Assembly (NCBI RefSeq): GCF_000716595.1 | Contig: NZ_JNXC01000023.1 | Coordinates: 1-64,000 of the forward strand | Length of the DNA: 64,000 bases | Direction: 5' to 3' | Source: Saccharothrix sp. NRRL B-16314 | Lineage (GTDB): Bacteria; Actinomycetota; Actinomycetes; Mycobacteriales; Pseudonocardiaceae | Shown: one piece after another, positions 8,693 through 17,356 of the stretch | How the letters are laid out: every line of letters starts with the position of its first letter | How positions within the stretch are numbered: the first letter of the stretch is position 1 | The notes under the pieces: model-generated | The model's input: the letters and a program-made list of their open reading frames with translations, nothing else | Databases searched by the model: none | What the model was told of the DNA's origin: nothing | Translations under genes and position numbers: made by a program

Positions 8693-11600
8693 TCACAGGT
8701 CCTTGATCCGGACGTTCCGGAACCAGACGTCGTCGCCGTCGCCGTGGTTCTGCAGGCCGATGTGCCCGCCGGTGAGGTCACGGGCCGGGTCGACGCTGGT
8801 GAAGTCGTTCACCAGCGCCCCGTTGAGGAACACGCGGACGCGTTGCCCCTGCACGACGATCTCGTACGAGTTCCACTCGCCCGGCGGCTTGAGCACCGCG
8901 TCCCGGGCGGCGATGTTCGCCGACTGGAACGAGTAGATCGCGCCCGTCGTGCGGTCCGGCGCGTCGGTCGCGTCGATCTGCACCTCGTAGCCCTGGTTCA
9001 CGGCCACCCAGGGATCAGTGCCGGGGTCGGGGAAGCCGATGAACAGGCCCGAGTTGTCGTCGCCCGCGACCTTCCAGTCGAACTTGAGGCTGTACGCGGA
9101 GAACTCCTCCTCGAACCACAGCAGCCCCAGCCCGCCTTCGCTGCGCAGCGCGCACTCGTCCTCGACGAACCGGCCGGGTCCGGCTTGCCGCCACCCCTCG
9201 ACACCCGTGCCGTCGTACAGGCTGCGGTACCCCGCCTCCGGAGTGGTCGGCGCGCAAGTGCCGGCCGGCTTGTACCGCAGGTGCTTCAGGGTGTCCACGT
9301 CGAACAGCGCGCCGCTGCCGCCCTTGAACACCAGGTACAGGTCACGCACACCGGTCAGGGTCACGGCTCGGGGCGCGAGGTCGAGGTAGTGGTCCCAGCT
9401 GCCGGTGACGGGCACGGTCAGCGGCTCGTGCACCAGCGGACCGGTCGGCGAGTCGGCGTGCGCCTCCAACGTGCCGCCGACCCCGCCGGACGACACCCGG
9501 TAGCCGATGCCGGCGAGCTTCGCCAGGTCGACGTCCGCGTACGACATCCAGTCGCCGTCGTTGATGTCGCCGACCCGCTTGCCGCCCTGTGCCGTCTCGC
9601 GGTCGTGCACGACGACGCCCTGCTGCCCGGTCAGGTGCTCCGCCGGCACGTCGACGCCGACGACCGTGCCCGAACCGCGGAACGTGATGGTGTCCAGGTC
9701 CAGCAACGCGCCACTGCCACCGCGGAACACGAAGTACAACCGGTGCGTGCCGCCGGGGTCGGTGATCGGGGACGGCGCGAGGTCGGCGTACGTGCGCCAG
9801 TCCCCCGTGCCGCCGACCTGCGTGCTCAGCACCAGCGGACCGGTCGGCGAGTCGACGCGCGCCTCGATCGTGCCGCCCGCCGTGGCCGACGAGACCCGGT
9901 AGCCGATGCCCGTGACGCCGGCCAGCGCGACGCCGTCGAACGCGATCCAGTCGCCGTCGTGGACGTTGCCGACCTGGCTGCCGCCCTGCGCGCTCGCCGC
10001 CCGGATCACCGTGGTGCCGTGCTGCGCGGAGTACGACTCGGCGGGTGTGGGCCGCACCGGTTCCCAGCCGGGCTCGGACGAGCCGGTGCCGAACCGGATC
10101 GCGTCCACGTCGAACAGGCTCCCGGCGCCCTTGAACACGAGGAACAGCCGGTGCGTGCCGCCGGGGTCGGTGATCGGGGTCGGCGCGAGCTCGACGTAGT
10201 TGTCCCAGCCACCGGTCGACGGCACGGGCGCCTGGTGCACGAGCGGGCCGGTCGGCGAGTCGACGCGCACCTCGATCGTGCCACCGCTGCCGCCCGAGGA
10301 CACCCGGTAGCCGATCGCCGTGACGCCGGTCAGGTTCACCGGGTCGAACGCGATCCAGTCGCCGTCGTCGATGTAGCCGACGCGCTTGTCGCCCTCGGCG
10401 GTGCCGGTCTCGACCACCTGGACGCCCTGCATGGCGGTGAAGAACTCGGCCTGCTTGTCGCGCGGCTGGAGGATCGCCTCGTCCTCGCCGGTCAACGCGG
10501 GCGCACCGGCAGCGCCGCCGTCGGTGTAGTAGGCGTTGACGACGCCGAAGATGTTGGCCTCCGTGCCGTGCCCGCCGTCGGACGGGGTGGCGATGACGCC
10601 TTCGCAGCCGGTGGCGCGGCTCAGCGGGTGGCCGTGGCTGTCGTGGCCGAGGATGTACTCCACGGTCACCTTCGAGCAGTCGACCTGCCCGTCCTCCGGG
10701 TCGGTGACGGTGACCGAGAACGGCAGCTGGTCACCGAAGCTGAACACCCGGCCGTCGGCCGGTGCGTCCAGCACCACGACGGGCGCGGTGTTGCCGACGT
10801 TCACCACGATGCTCGCCGAGCCGACGAGACCGGTCGGGTCGGTGACGGACAGCTTCGCGGTGAACTGGCCGACCGTCGCGTAGGTGTGCGCGACCGGTCC
10901 GGCGGTGGTCGAGTCGCTGGTGCCGTCGCCGTCGAAGTCCCAGGCGTAGGTCAACGGGTGGTCGTCCTCGTCGGCGGTGCCGGCCGGGTCGAACCGCACG
11001 GTCAGCGGCGCGGGGCCGGACGTCCGGTCGGCGGCCAGCTTCGCGACCGGCGTGTGGCGTCCGCGGGTGTGATCGATGCGGTAGACCGCCGAGTCCTCGG
11101 CACCGCCGAAGTAGCCGCTGCCGTAGTCCAGCACGTACAGCGAGCCGTCCGGGCCGAACTCCAGGTTCATCGGGCGGGTCAACGTCATCGAGTCGAAGAA
11201 CGGCGTGATCGCACCGCGCTCGCCGTTCGCGCCGACGTCGATCGTCTTGATCCAGCCGCGGTCCCACTCGTAGGCGAACGTCTTGCCGTCGAAGTGCTCC
11301 GGGAACTTGGCCGGGCTGTCCAGGGCCGGGTCGAAGTCGTAGGTGGGGCCGCCCATCGGCGACTCGCCGCCGGTGCCGAACTCGGGCACCGACCCGCCGT
11401 CGTACGGGATCCACGCGGGCCGCACGGGCGGCAGGTCGACCAGGCCGGTGTTGCGGGGGCTGGTGTTCTTGGGCGCGGCGCAGTCGAACGCGGCGCCCGA
11501 CGTCCTGGTGGCGAAGTCGAAGTCGACGTACGGGACGTTGTCGCCGACGCAGTAGGGCCAGCCGTAGTTGCCGGGTTCCTTGATCAGGTTGAACTCGACG

Positions 11601-13237
11601 CTGCCGCCTGGGCCGCGGGCCGGGTTCGCGGAACCGGCGTCCGGGCCGTAGTCGCCGAGGTGGATCCAGCCGGTGGCCTTGTCCACGGCGAACCGGAACG
11701 GGTTGCGGAAGCCCATCGCGTAGATCTCGGGCCGGGTCTTGTCGGTGCCCGGGGCGAACAGGTTGCCGGACGGGACGGTGTACGTGCCGTCGTCCTGGAC
11801 CTTGATCCGCAGCACCTTGCCGCGCAGGTCGTTCGTGTTGGCGGCCGAGCGCTGCGCGTCGAAACCGGGGTTGCGGTCGGCGCGCTCGTCGATCGGGGTG
11901 TAGCCGTCCGAGGCGAACGGGTTGGTGTCGTCGCCCGTGGACAGGTACAGGTTGCTGGCGGCGTCGAAGTCGATCTCGCCGCCGGCGTGGCAGCACAGGC
12001 CGCGGTCGGCCGGTACCTGGAGGATGCGCTGCTCGCTCGCCAGGTCCAGCACGCCGTCGGTCGTGAGCTTGAAGCGGGACAGCTGGTTGTGGCCCTTGAA
12101 CGCCTCGAAGTCCGTGCCGGTCTCCGGCGCGTCACCCGGTGGGGTGGTCAGCGGTGGCGCGTAGTAGAGGTAGAGCCAGCGGTTGTCGGTGAAGCCGGGG
12201 TCGATCGCGACGCCTTGCAGGCCGTCCTCGTCGTGGTTGTAGACCGGGACGCGGCCGGCCAGCGCGGTGGTCGCTTCCGGGGTGGTGAGCCAGACCCGGC
12301 CGTCGCGGGAGGTGTGCACGACCTTGCGGTCCGGCAGCACCGCCATCGCGATGGGCTCGCCCGTCTTCTCCTCGCCGAGCGCGAGGGTCACCTGGTCGAA
12401 GTCACCGTCGGTCGGTGGCGCGGCGTCGGGCTCGCAGTCAGCGGCGGCCGTGCCGAGCGCGTACCTCAAGCCGCCGAGGAGGTGCTGCCGGAACGTCGGG
12501 TCGGCGTAGGACTCCTTGGTGTGGCCCATGCCCGTGTACCAGGAACGGCCCTGGCCCGGGGTGTGGCACCACGCGATGGGGTGATCACCGGACGGGTCGG
12601 TCGGCGTGTAGCTGGTCTCGTCCAGCGCGGCGAGGACCTTCACCTCCGACCGCGGGTTCGCCTGGTAGCTGTACCACTCGTCGGTGCGGGTCCAGGTGTC
12701 CGGCAGGTGCGCGGTCGACGGGTGGTCGTGGTCCTCGACCGCGACGTCGGCCTCCTGGATGGCCGGGTGCGACTTGAAGTAGGAGCCGACCAGCTCGCCG
12801 TACCAGGGCCAGGAGTACTCGGTGTCGGCCGCGGCGTGCACCCCGGCGTAGCCGCCGCCGTTCTCGACGTACCGCTCGAAGGCCTGCTGCTGGGTGTCGT
12901 CGAGGACGTCGCCGGTGGTCGACAGCCAGACCACGGCGTCGAACCGGGCCAGGTTGGCGTCGGTGAAGGCGGCGGCGTCCTCGGTCGCCTCCACGGTGAA
13001 GCCGTTCGCCGCGCCGAGGTCGGTGATCGCGGCGATGCCGTCGGGGATGGAGTCGTGCCGGAAGCCCGCCGTCTTGGAGAAGACGAGGAGGTGCCCGCCG
13101 TCGGCCTGCGCCGCCGCCGGGGTCGCCACCAGGGTCGCGGCCACCAGGGTCCCCGCCACCAGGATCGGGCTCAGTGCCGCGGCGATGACCCGGGCCGCGG
13201 GTCGCCGGTCGGTCGGCCTGCTTCGCTTACCTCGCAC
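8693..13237 (-). CDS. Secreted ThuA / PQQ-type sugar dehydrogenase-like / PKD / CBM6 / DUF1080 protein
   Basis: A 1514-residue secreted modular protein. After a signal peptide (to about residue 44) comes a ThuA glutamine-amidotransferase-like domain (LLVFSKTAGFRHDSIPDG, GGGYAGVHAAADT), then a glucose/sorbosone-dehydrogenase-like six-bladed propeller (about 285-690; GLQGVAIDPGF, HAGGEIDFDAA, AMGFRNPFRFAVD). A PKD domain follows (YAWDFDGDGTSDS), then three similar modules of about 120 residues with GDWIAFD / GIGYRVSS / DSPTGPLV (CBM6-like). A C-terminal DUF1080 domain of concanavalin fold closes the protein (GLFIGFPD, GHIGLQNHGD). The GTG start has GAGGAGA seven bases upstream. It probably acts on exported or environmental sugars together with the Tat-exported isomerase encoded downstream. 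Confidence 0.92.
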   Translation of the reverse strand: MRGKRSRPTDRRPAARVIAAALSPILVAGTLVAATLVATPAAAQADGGHLLVFSKTAGFRHDSIPDGIAAITDLGAANGFTVEATEDAAAFTDANLARFDAVVWLSTTGDVLDDTQQQAFERYVENGGGYAGVHAAADTEYSWPWYGELVGSYFKSHPAIQEADVAVEDHDHPSTAHLPDTWTRTDEWYSYQANPRSEVKVLAALDETSYTPTDPSGDHPIAWCHTPGQGRSWYTGMGHTKESYADPTFRQHLLGGLRYALGTAAADCEPDAAPPTDGDFDQVTLALGEEKTGEPIAMAVLPDRKVVHTSRDGRVWLTTPEATTALAGRVPVYNHDEDGLQGVAIDPGFTDNRWLYLYYAPPLTTPPGDAPETGTDFEAFKGHNQLSRFKLTTDGVLDLASEQRILQVPADRGLCCHAGGEIDFDAASNLYLSTGDDTNPFASDGYTPIDERADRNPGFDAQRSAANTNDLRGKVLRIKVQDDGTYTVPSGNLFAPGTDKTRPEIYAMGFRNPFRFAVDKATGWIHLGDYGPDAGSANPARGPGGSVEFNLIKEPGNYGWPYCVGDNVPYVDFDFATRTSGAAFDCAAPKNTSPRNTGLVDLPPVRPAWIPYDGGSVPEFGTGGESPMGGPTYDFDPALDSPAKFPEHFDGKTFAYEWDRGWIKTIDVGANGERGAITPFFDSMTLTRPMNLEFGPDGSLYVLDYGSGYFGGAEDSAVYRIDHTRGRHTPVAKLAADRTSGPAPLTVRFDPAGTADEDDHPLTYAWDFDGDGTSDSTTAGPVAHTYATVGQFTAKLSVTDPTGLVGSASIVVNVGNTAPVVVLDAPADGRVFSFGDQLPFSVTVTDPEDGQVDCSKVTVEYILGHDSHGHPLSRATGCEGVIATPSDGGHGTEANIFGVVNAYYTDGGAAGAPALTGEDEAILQPRDKQAEFFTAMQGVQVVETGTAEGDKRVGYIDDGDWIAFDPVNLTGVTAIGYRVSSGGSGGTIEVRVDSPTGPLVHQAPVPSTGGWDNYVELAPTPITDPGGTHRLFLVFKGAGSLFDVDAIRFGTGSSEPGWEPVRPTPAESYSAQHGTTVIRAASAQGGSQVGNVHDGDWIAFDGVALAGVTGIGYRVSSATAGGTIEARVDSPTGPLVLSTQVGGTGDWRTYADLAPSPITDPGGTHRLYFVFRGGSGALLDLDTITFRGSGTVVGVDVPAEHLTGQQGVVVHDRETAQGGKRVGDINDGDWMSYADVDLAKLAGIGYRVSSGGVGGTLEAHADSPTGPLVHEPLTVPVTGSWDHYLDLAPRAVTLTGVRDLYLVFKGGSGALFDVDTLKHLRYKPAGTCAPTTPEAGYRSLYDGTGVEGWRQAGPGRFVEDECALRSEGGLGLLWFEEEFSAYSLKFDWKVAGDDNSGLFIGFPDPGTDPWVAVNQGYEVQIDATDAPDRTTGAIYSFQSANIAARDAVLKPPGEWNSYEIVVQGQRVRVFLNGALVNDFTSVDPARDLTGGHIGLQNHGDGDDVWFRNVRIKDL

Positions 13238-13449
13238 CGCTGTCTCCTCGTTCGCACGACGCTGCTGGGCTGCACGGAGCAACCTGTGGTCCCGCTCACA
13301 GCCGGACGCGCCGCAATTCTGTTCAGACTCGACCAAAGTTCGCAATACTTTCGCCAGTTCAAGACAAAAGTGATGCACGAATGGCCGAAAGTCGGCGGCG
13401 CAGCGGCCACGGAACGTCAACAGGGCCGGAACGGCCCACAATGGGCGGC

Positions 13450-14700
13450 GTGGACGTGCTGCCGTGCGGGCATGCCGCGAACGCCGCCGACTTCCGGGGC
13501 TGCGCGCATCTCGTCGTCGAGAGGCCTCCTGACCACTACGGGTGGTTCACCGGGGTCGGTCTGGAGTACGACCGGCTCTGCGGTGAGTGCGCGAAGCTGG
13601 ACGAGCCGCGGTCGTGCCTGGCGGTCGTGTGCCTGGGGTGCGCGGACCGGGTGGACGAGTACAGCGAGTTGCTGGGCTGGATCGGGCGACCCGAGGTCCG
13701 GCACCACGACACCGCGGCGCGCGGGGTGTGGACGACGGCCGACTGCGCGGTCGAGCCGGTGAACGACCGGTGCGTGGCCGCGCTGCCGGGCGGCTGGCTG
13801 GTGCTCACCGGAGCCGGCCTGGTGGAGGTCGACCGGGACGGCGCGCGGTTCGTCGCACCCGTGTCGGTCACCGCGTCACCGACGGAGGACGACCCGCACG
13901 ATCCGCCGCGCCTGGCGCTGCACACCTCGCCGGACGGTCGGCACGCGGCGGTGGTGACCGACTTCGGCCGGTACGGCGTCGTGCTGGACCTCGTCACGGG
14001 CGACCCCGTCCTGTCCCTGGACCGGGGCGACTACCACTACCGGCAGACGTGCTTCCCGTTGGTGTTCCCGACTCCCGGGGTGGTCGTCACCGCGACGGAC
14101 TGGAACCGGCTCGACGCGTTCGACCCGGCCTCGGGGCGGCTGCTCACCGGACGCGAGACGTCCTGGTCGGGGGAAGGTCCGGCGCCCGAGCACTACCTTG
14201 ACTACTTCCACGGCGCGCTGCTCGCCGACCCGTCGGGGCGTCGGGTGCTGGACGACGGGTGGGTGTGGAGCCCGTTCGGCATGCCGGTGGTGCTCGACGT
14301 GGCGGCCTGGCTCGGTGGTGACGCCTACGCGACCGAGCACGGCATGGACCTGTCGGCGCGGGACTGCTGGGACCTGCCGGTGGCGTGGGTGGACGACCAC
14401 ACCGTGGCGCTTCAGCCGATCGGGCGGTACGACCGGCCCCCGTTGGCCGGGGTCGAGGTGTACGACGTGCTGCGCGGGCGGCGGGTCGGCGCGTTCGCCG
14501 GTCCGGTCGGGCGGATGTGGGGGCACGACGGGCTGCTCTACGTCGGCACGCCGGCGGGCCTGGAGATCTGGGCGCCGGAGGAAGGTGCGCGGACGGGCGT
14601 GGTCGAGGGCTTCACGCCGAACGCCCACAACCCGCGCACCGGGAGGTTCGCCGAACTCGCGGGCGGTCGGCTCAGGACGTGGACACCGGCCACCCCGTAG
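13450..14700 (+). CDS. Hypothetical protein: N-terminal Cys/His cluster plus beta-propeller-like body
   Basis: A 416-residue protein that I cannot assign to a named family. The first 70 residues carry a dense set of possible zinc ligands (CGH, GCAH, CGECAK, VCLGCAD). The rest is repetitive beta-structure with SPDGRHAAVV, GVVLDLVTGDPVLSLD and LTGRETSWSG, recalling WD/quinoprotein-type propeller blades. Two starts compete: an ATG nine bases upstream (13441) and this GTG, which lies seven bases after CACAAT, a leaderless-type -10. The gene is divergent from the giant secreted gene and overlaps the convergent HAD gene by 29 bp. No signal peptide is seen. Confidence 0.7.
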   Translation: MDVLPCGHAANAADFRGCAHLVVERPPDHYGWFTGVGLEYDRLCGECAKLDEPRSCLAVVCLGCADRVDEYSELLGWIGRPEVRHHDTAARGVWTTADCAVEPVNDRCVAALPGGWLVLTGAGLVEVDRDGARFVAPVSVTASPTEDDPHDPPRLALHTSPDGRHAAVVTDFGRYGVVLDLVTGDPVLSLDRGDYHYRQTCFPLVFPTPGVVVTATDWNRLDAFDPASGRLLTGRETSWSGEGPAPEHYLDYFHGALLADPSGRRVLDDGWVWSPFGMPVVLDVAAWLGGDAYATEHGMDLSARDCWDLPVAWVDDHTVALQPIGRYDRPPLAGVEVYDVLRGRRVGAFAGPVGRMWGHDGLLYVGTPAGLEIWAPEEGARTGVVEGFTPNAHNPRTGRFAELAGGRLRTWTPATP

Positions 14701-15217
14701 CCGATCCCGTGGCCGAACCCGTGGCCGACCTGAGGGCGGCGTCCGCGGCGGCGAGGTGGTCGGCGGTGATGCCGGTGGCCGGGTCGACCGCGATCAGGGC
14801 GGTGACGTCGCGGCGGCGGTGGAGGAACGCCCGGCGCGCGGTGGGGAACAGGTCGAAGTCGTCGTCCAGCCAGGCCAGCGGCCGACCTCTGGCGAACCGG
14901 CCCACCGCGCCGAACTTCCAGTCCGCCTTGCCCTCGTAGGCACGCACCCCGACCACCGGCAACGACGGCAGGCCGAGCGCCGGGCCGACGGTCGTGTTGG
15001 CCCGGTGCTCCCACGTCGTGGCCCACGCCAACTCCGCGCCCGTGCGTTCGGCGACCGCGAGCAGCGCCGGGCCGTGCTCCGGGTTCAGCCACGCCCGCTG
15101 CACCGCCCTGCCCCAGCGGGACAGCCGCCACCGGTGCTCGACGTAGCCGTCCGGCGGGGTGCGGGCGGCGAACGGGTGCAGCGGCCCGTCGATGTCGACC
15201 AGGAGCAGAGGCCTCAC
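14672..15217 (-). CDS. HAD-fold phosphatase-like protein
   Basis: A 181-residue cytoplasmic protein with the HAD phosphatase start LLLVDIDGPLHPF (nucleophile Asp in DxDG), a middle WATTWEHRAN motif and a late acidic motif LAWLDDDFDL. This pattern matches the small HAD branch described for Swiss-army-knife RNA-repair proteins and stand-alone actinobacterial relatives. The last residues are a short SATG repeat produced by a 12-bp tandem repeat that overlaps the end of the convergent gene. The substrate is unknown. It lies just upstream of, and in the same direction as, no other gene, so it seems to be a single transcription unit. Confidence 0.8.
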   Translation of the reverse strand: MRPLLLVDIDGPLHPFAARTPPDGYVEHRWRLSRWGRAVQRAWLNPEHGPALLAVAERTGAELAWATTWEHRANTTVGPALGLPSLPVVGVRAYEGKADWKFGAVGRFARGRPLAWLDDDFDLFPTARRAFLHRRRDVTALIAVDPATGITADHLAAADAALRSATGSATGSATGWPVSTS

Positions 15218-15239
15218 CCGATCGACGGTACCGGGGCGG

Positions 15240-16319
15240 TCACCGCACGCGGCGGGTCGCGCGGGTGACGAGCTCGGCCAGCGGCGGTTTGGCGGCGGGG
15301 TCCATCGGCGACGAGCGCAGCGCGCTCAACGCGCGGTCGGCGCGGATCGTGATCAGCCGTTCCACCCTGGCGGCGACGCCGGTCGCGAGCACCACGTCCC
15401 GCAGCTGCCGGGCCCGGACCTCGTCCAGCTCCGGATCACCGTGCAGGGCCGAGATCACCTGCCGCTCCCCCGGTGTGGCCTGCTGCCACGCCAACGCCAT
15501 CAGCACGGTCGCCTTGCCGCCGCGCAGGTCGTCCAGGTCCGGTTTGCCGGTCACGCCCGGGTCGCCGAACATGCCGAGCAGGTCGTCGCGCAGCTGGAAC
15601 GCCTCGCCGACCGGCCTGCCGTACGCGCCGCACACCCGCATCAGCGACGCGTCGCCACCGGCCAGCGCGACGCCGACGCGCAGCGGCAGCTCCACCGTGT
15701 ACCGGGCGGTCTTGAGCCGCACGACCCGCCACGCCGACCGCAGCGGGTCAGCGTTGGCCCGATCGCCACCGCCGAGGTCCAGGTACTGACCGGCGATCAG
15801 CTCGGTGCGCATCGTCTGCACCAGCGCCCGCACCTCGCGCCACCGGTCCACGTCCACCTCGGCCCGGTCGAGCAGTTCGTCGGACCAGGAGAAGCACAGG
15901 TCGCCCAGCAGGATCGCCATGTTCACGCCGAACCGCTCGGCCGCTCCCCCGCCGCCACTCTCCCCCGCGAACCGGTCGGCGAGCACCCGGTGCACGGTCG
16001 GGCGGCCCCGGCGCAGCGCGGAGCTGTCCATGATGTCGTCGTGCACCAGCACGAAGGTGTGGAACATCTCCAGCGCCGCACCGGTCCACTTCACCGCAGG
16101 GTCGTCGGGCGAGCCGCCTGCGGCGAGGAAGCCGCAGTGGCAGAACATCGGCCGCAAGCGCTTGCCGCCGGCGGTGAACGCCCGCAGCACGTCCACGAGC
16201 GGCGGCAGGCACGGGTCCGGTGCGGTGAGCGCCTTCTCGGCCAGGAAGCTGTCGAGCGTCGCGTCCACCCCCGCGCGGACCTCGGCGAGGTCGCCGCGCA
16301 CGGCGTCGGTGACAGTCAT
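15240..16319 (-). CDS. Trans-polyprenyl diphosphate synthase
   Basis: A 359-residue isoprenyl diphosphate synthase that condenses isopentenyl diphosphate with an allylic primer. The first aspartate-rich motif is LVHDDIMDSSALRRGRP (Asp94, Asp95, Asp98) and the second is FQLRDDLLGMFGD (Asp245, Asp246). GGKRLRP, the IPP-binding start, is also present. The residues just before the first motif (ALEMFHTFV, with bulky Phe and His) suggest a short- or medium-chain product such as geranylgeranyl or farnesyl diphosphate; this is a rough inference. No phytoene synthase or cyclase gene lies nearby. The 334-bp leader before the ATG contains a strong palindrome. Confidence 0.92.
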   Translation of the reverse strand: MTVTDAVRGDLAEVRAGVDATLDSFLAEKALTAPDPCLPPLVDVLRAFTAGGKRLRPMFCHCGFLAAGGSPDDPAVKWTGAALEMFHTFVLVHDDIMDSSALRRGRPTVHRVLADRFAGESGGGGAAERFGVNMAILLGDLCFSWSDELLDRAEVDVDRWREVRALVQTMRTELIAGQYLDLGGGDRANADPLRSAWRVVRLKTARYTVELPLRVGVALAGGDASLMRVCGAYGRPVGEAFQLRDDLLGMFGDPGVTGKPDLDDLRGGKATVLMALAWQQATPGERQVISALHGDPELDEVRARQLRDVVLATGVAARVERLITIRADRALSALRSSPMDPAAKPPLAELVTRATRRVR

Positions 16320-16653
16320 GGGTTCCTCCAGGGGCGGGCGCGGGTGGACGCGGTCACTGCCCGGCGACCCGAAGCTAACACCGGTGGGGCGCGCCGGACC
16401 GCCCGTCGCGGTCGCCGTCCCCATTCGGGCCGACCGGGTCGGCCTCGACCTGCGCTTCTCCTCGCACAACCGCCCTTGACGTGGGACGACGCGATCACCG
16501 CCACGCTGAGGAGCGCCCGTTCCCCGAATTCCCGGAACGACACGCACACGTCCGTGTGGCAGCGCCGCTCTCGTTCGCGTCATCCCCGGTCGCGGCAAGG
16601 GCTTTCGAGCACCACGAGTGACCGGTGGCCGGCACCGCACGGGGCGGCGAGCC
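16320..16653. other. 334-bp noncoding gap upstream of the prenyl synthase
   Basis: I see no gene here. The gap holds the 5' region of the prenyl synthase, an imperfect 22-bp palindrome and, just beyond it, CACACG-TC-CGTGTG. Confidence 0.5.
16518..16539. promoter_or_regulatory. 22-bp imperfect palindrome, candidate operator
   Basis: Outer arms CGTTCC and GGAACG are perfectly complementary and the centre is GAATTC, with only two mismatched pairs in between. It is about 200 bp before the polyprenyl synthase start and 115 bp after the lipB... upstream side begins, so the prenyl synthase promoter is the likely target. No regulator is assigned. Confidence 0.4.
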
Positions 16654-17319
16654 CTAGAAGACCCTCGACAGGTGTCGTTCGACCACCGGGAGCACCTCGG
16701 TCACCGGGACCGGGCGGCCCAGTTCGGCGGCCAGGGACGTGACACCGGCGTCGTCGATGCCGCACGGCACGATCCGGTCGAACGCGGTCAGGTCCGGGTC
16801 GCAGTTGAGGCCGAACCCGTGCAGGCTGGTGCACCGCTCGACGCGCACACCGACCGCGGCGATCTTGCGGTGCTGCCCGTGCTCGCGCGCGGCGGACGGC
16901 GGCACGTCCGGAGCGGGCGGGCGGTCGCCGAGCACCCACACGCCGCTGCGCCCGGCGAGCCGGGACGTCCCGACGCCGAACTCCGCGCACACCCCGATCA
17001 GGGCGTCCTCCACCTTGCGGATGTGGCCGACCGGGTCGAGCGGCACCGGGAGCTTCACCACGGGGTAGCCGACGAGCTGACCGGGACCGTGCCAGGTGAT
17101 CTCGCCGCCGCGGTCCACGGTCAGCACCCGGATGCCTTCGACCGGACGGGCAGTGGTCTTGGCGCGCTTGCCGGCGGTGTAGACCGACAGGTGCTCCTGG
17201 AGCACGCACACATCCGGGATCTCGTCCGCGACCCGCAGCGCGTGCAACCGCCGCTGCTCGGCGTAACCCCGTTCGTACGGCACCGCGTCCGGGCCGAACC
17301 CCGCGTGCACGAAGCGCAT
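16654..17319 (-). CDS. lipB: Octanoyl-[ACP]:protein N-octanoyltransferase LipB
   Basis: Transfers the octanoyl group from acyl carrier protein to the lipoyl domains of target proteins such as GcvH, the first step of lipoate assembly. The 221-residue length is normal. Family motifs are intact: VDRGGEITWHGPGQLVGYP, RKIAAVGVRV with the conserved lysine (Lys152), TSLHGFGLN and DRIVPCGI with the catalytic cysteine (Cys186). A GTG four codons upstream (17331) is an alternative start. It lies 37 bp downstream of a KAS III-like gene and close to a KAS II-like gene and an ACP, a suggestive neighbourhood because LipB draws on octanoyl-ACP. lipA is not in this window. Confidence 0.95.
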   Translation of the reverse strand: MRFVHAGFGPDAVPYERGYAEQRRLHALRVADEIPDVCVLQEHLSVYTAGKRAKTTARPVEGIRVLTVDRGGEITWHGPGQLVGYPVVKLPVPLDPVGHIRKVEDALIGVCAEFGVGTSRLAGRSGVWVLGDRPPAPDVPPSAAREHGQHRKIAAVGVRVERCTSLHGFGLNCDPDLTAFDRIVPCGIDDAGVTSLAAELGRPVPVTEVLPVVERHLSRVF

Positions 17320-17356
17320 CGCACCGGTCACGTCCCGAGTGTAGGCGCGCCGGTGG

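Noticed and set aside
8744..13762. Very long plus-strand open frame opposite the giant ThuA gene
   Set aside because: It is a mirror of the GC3 bias of the real gene. Its translation is Arg/Val/Gly-rich with no motif, while the minus strand encodes clear domains.
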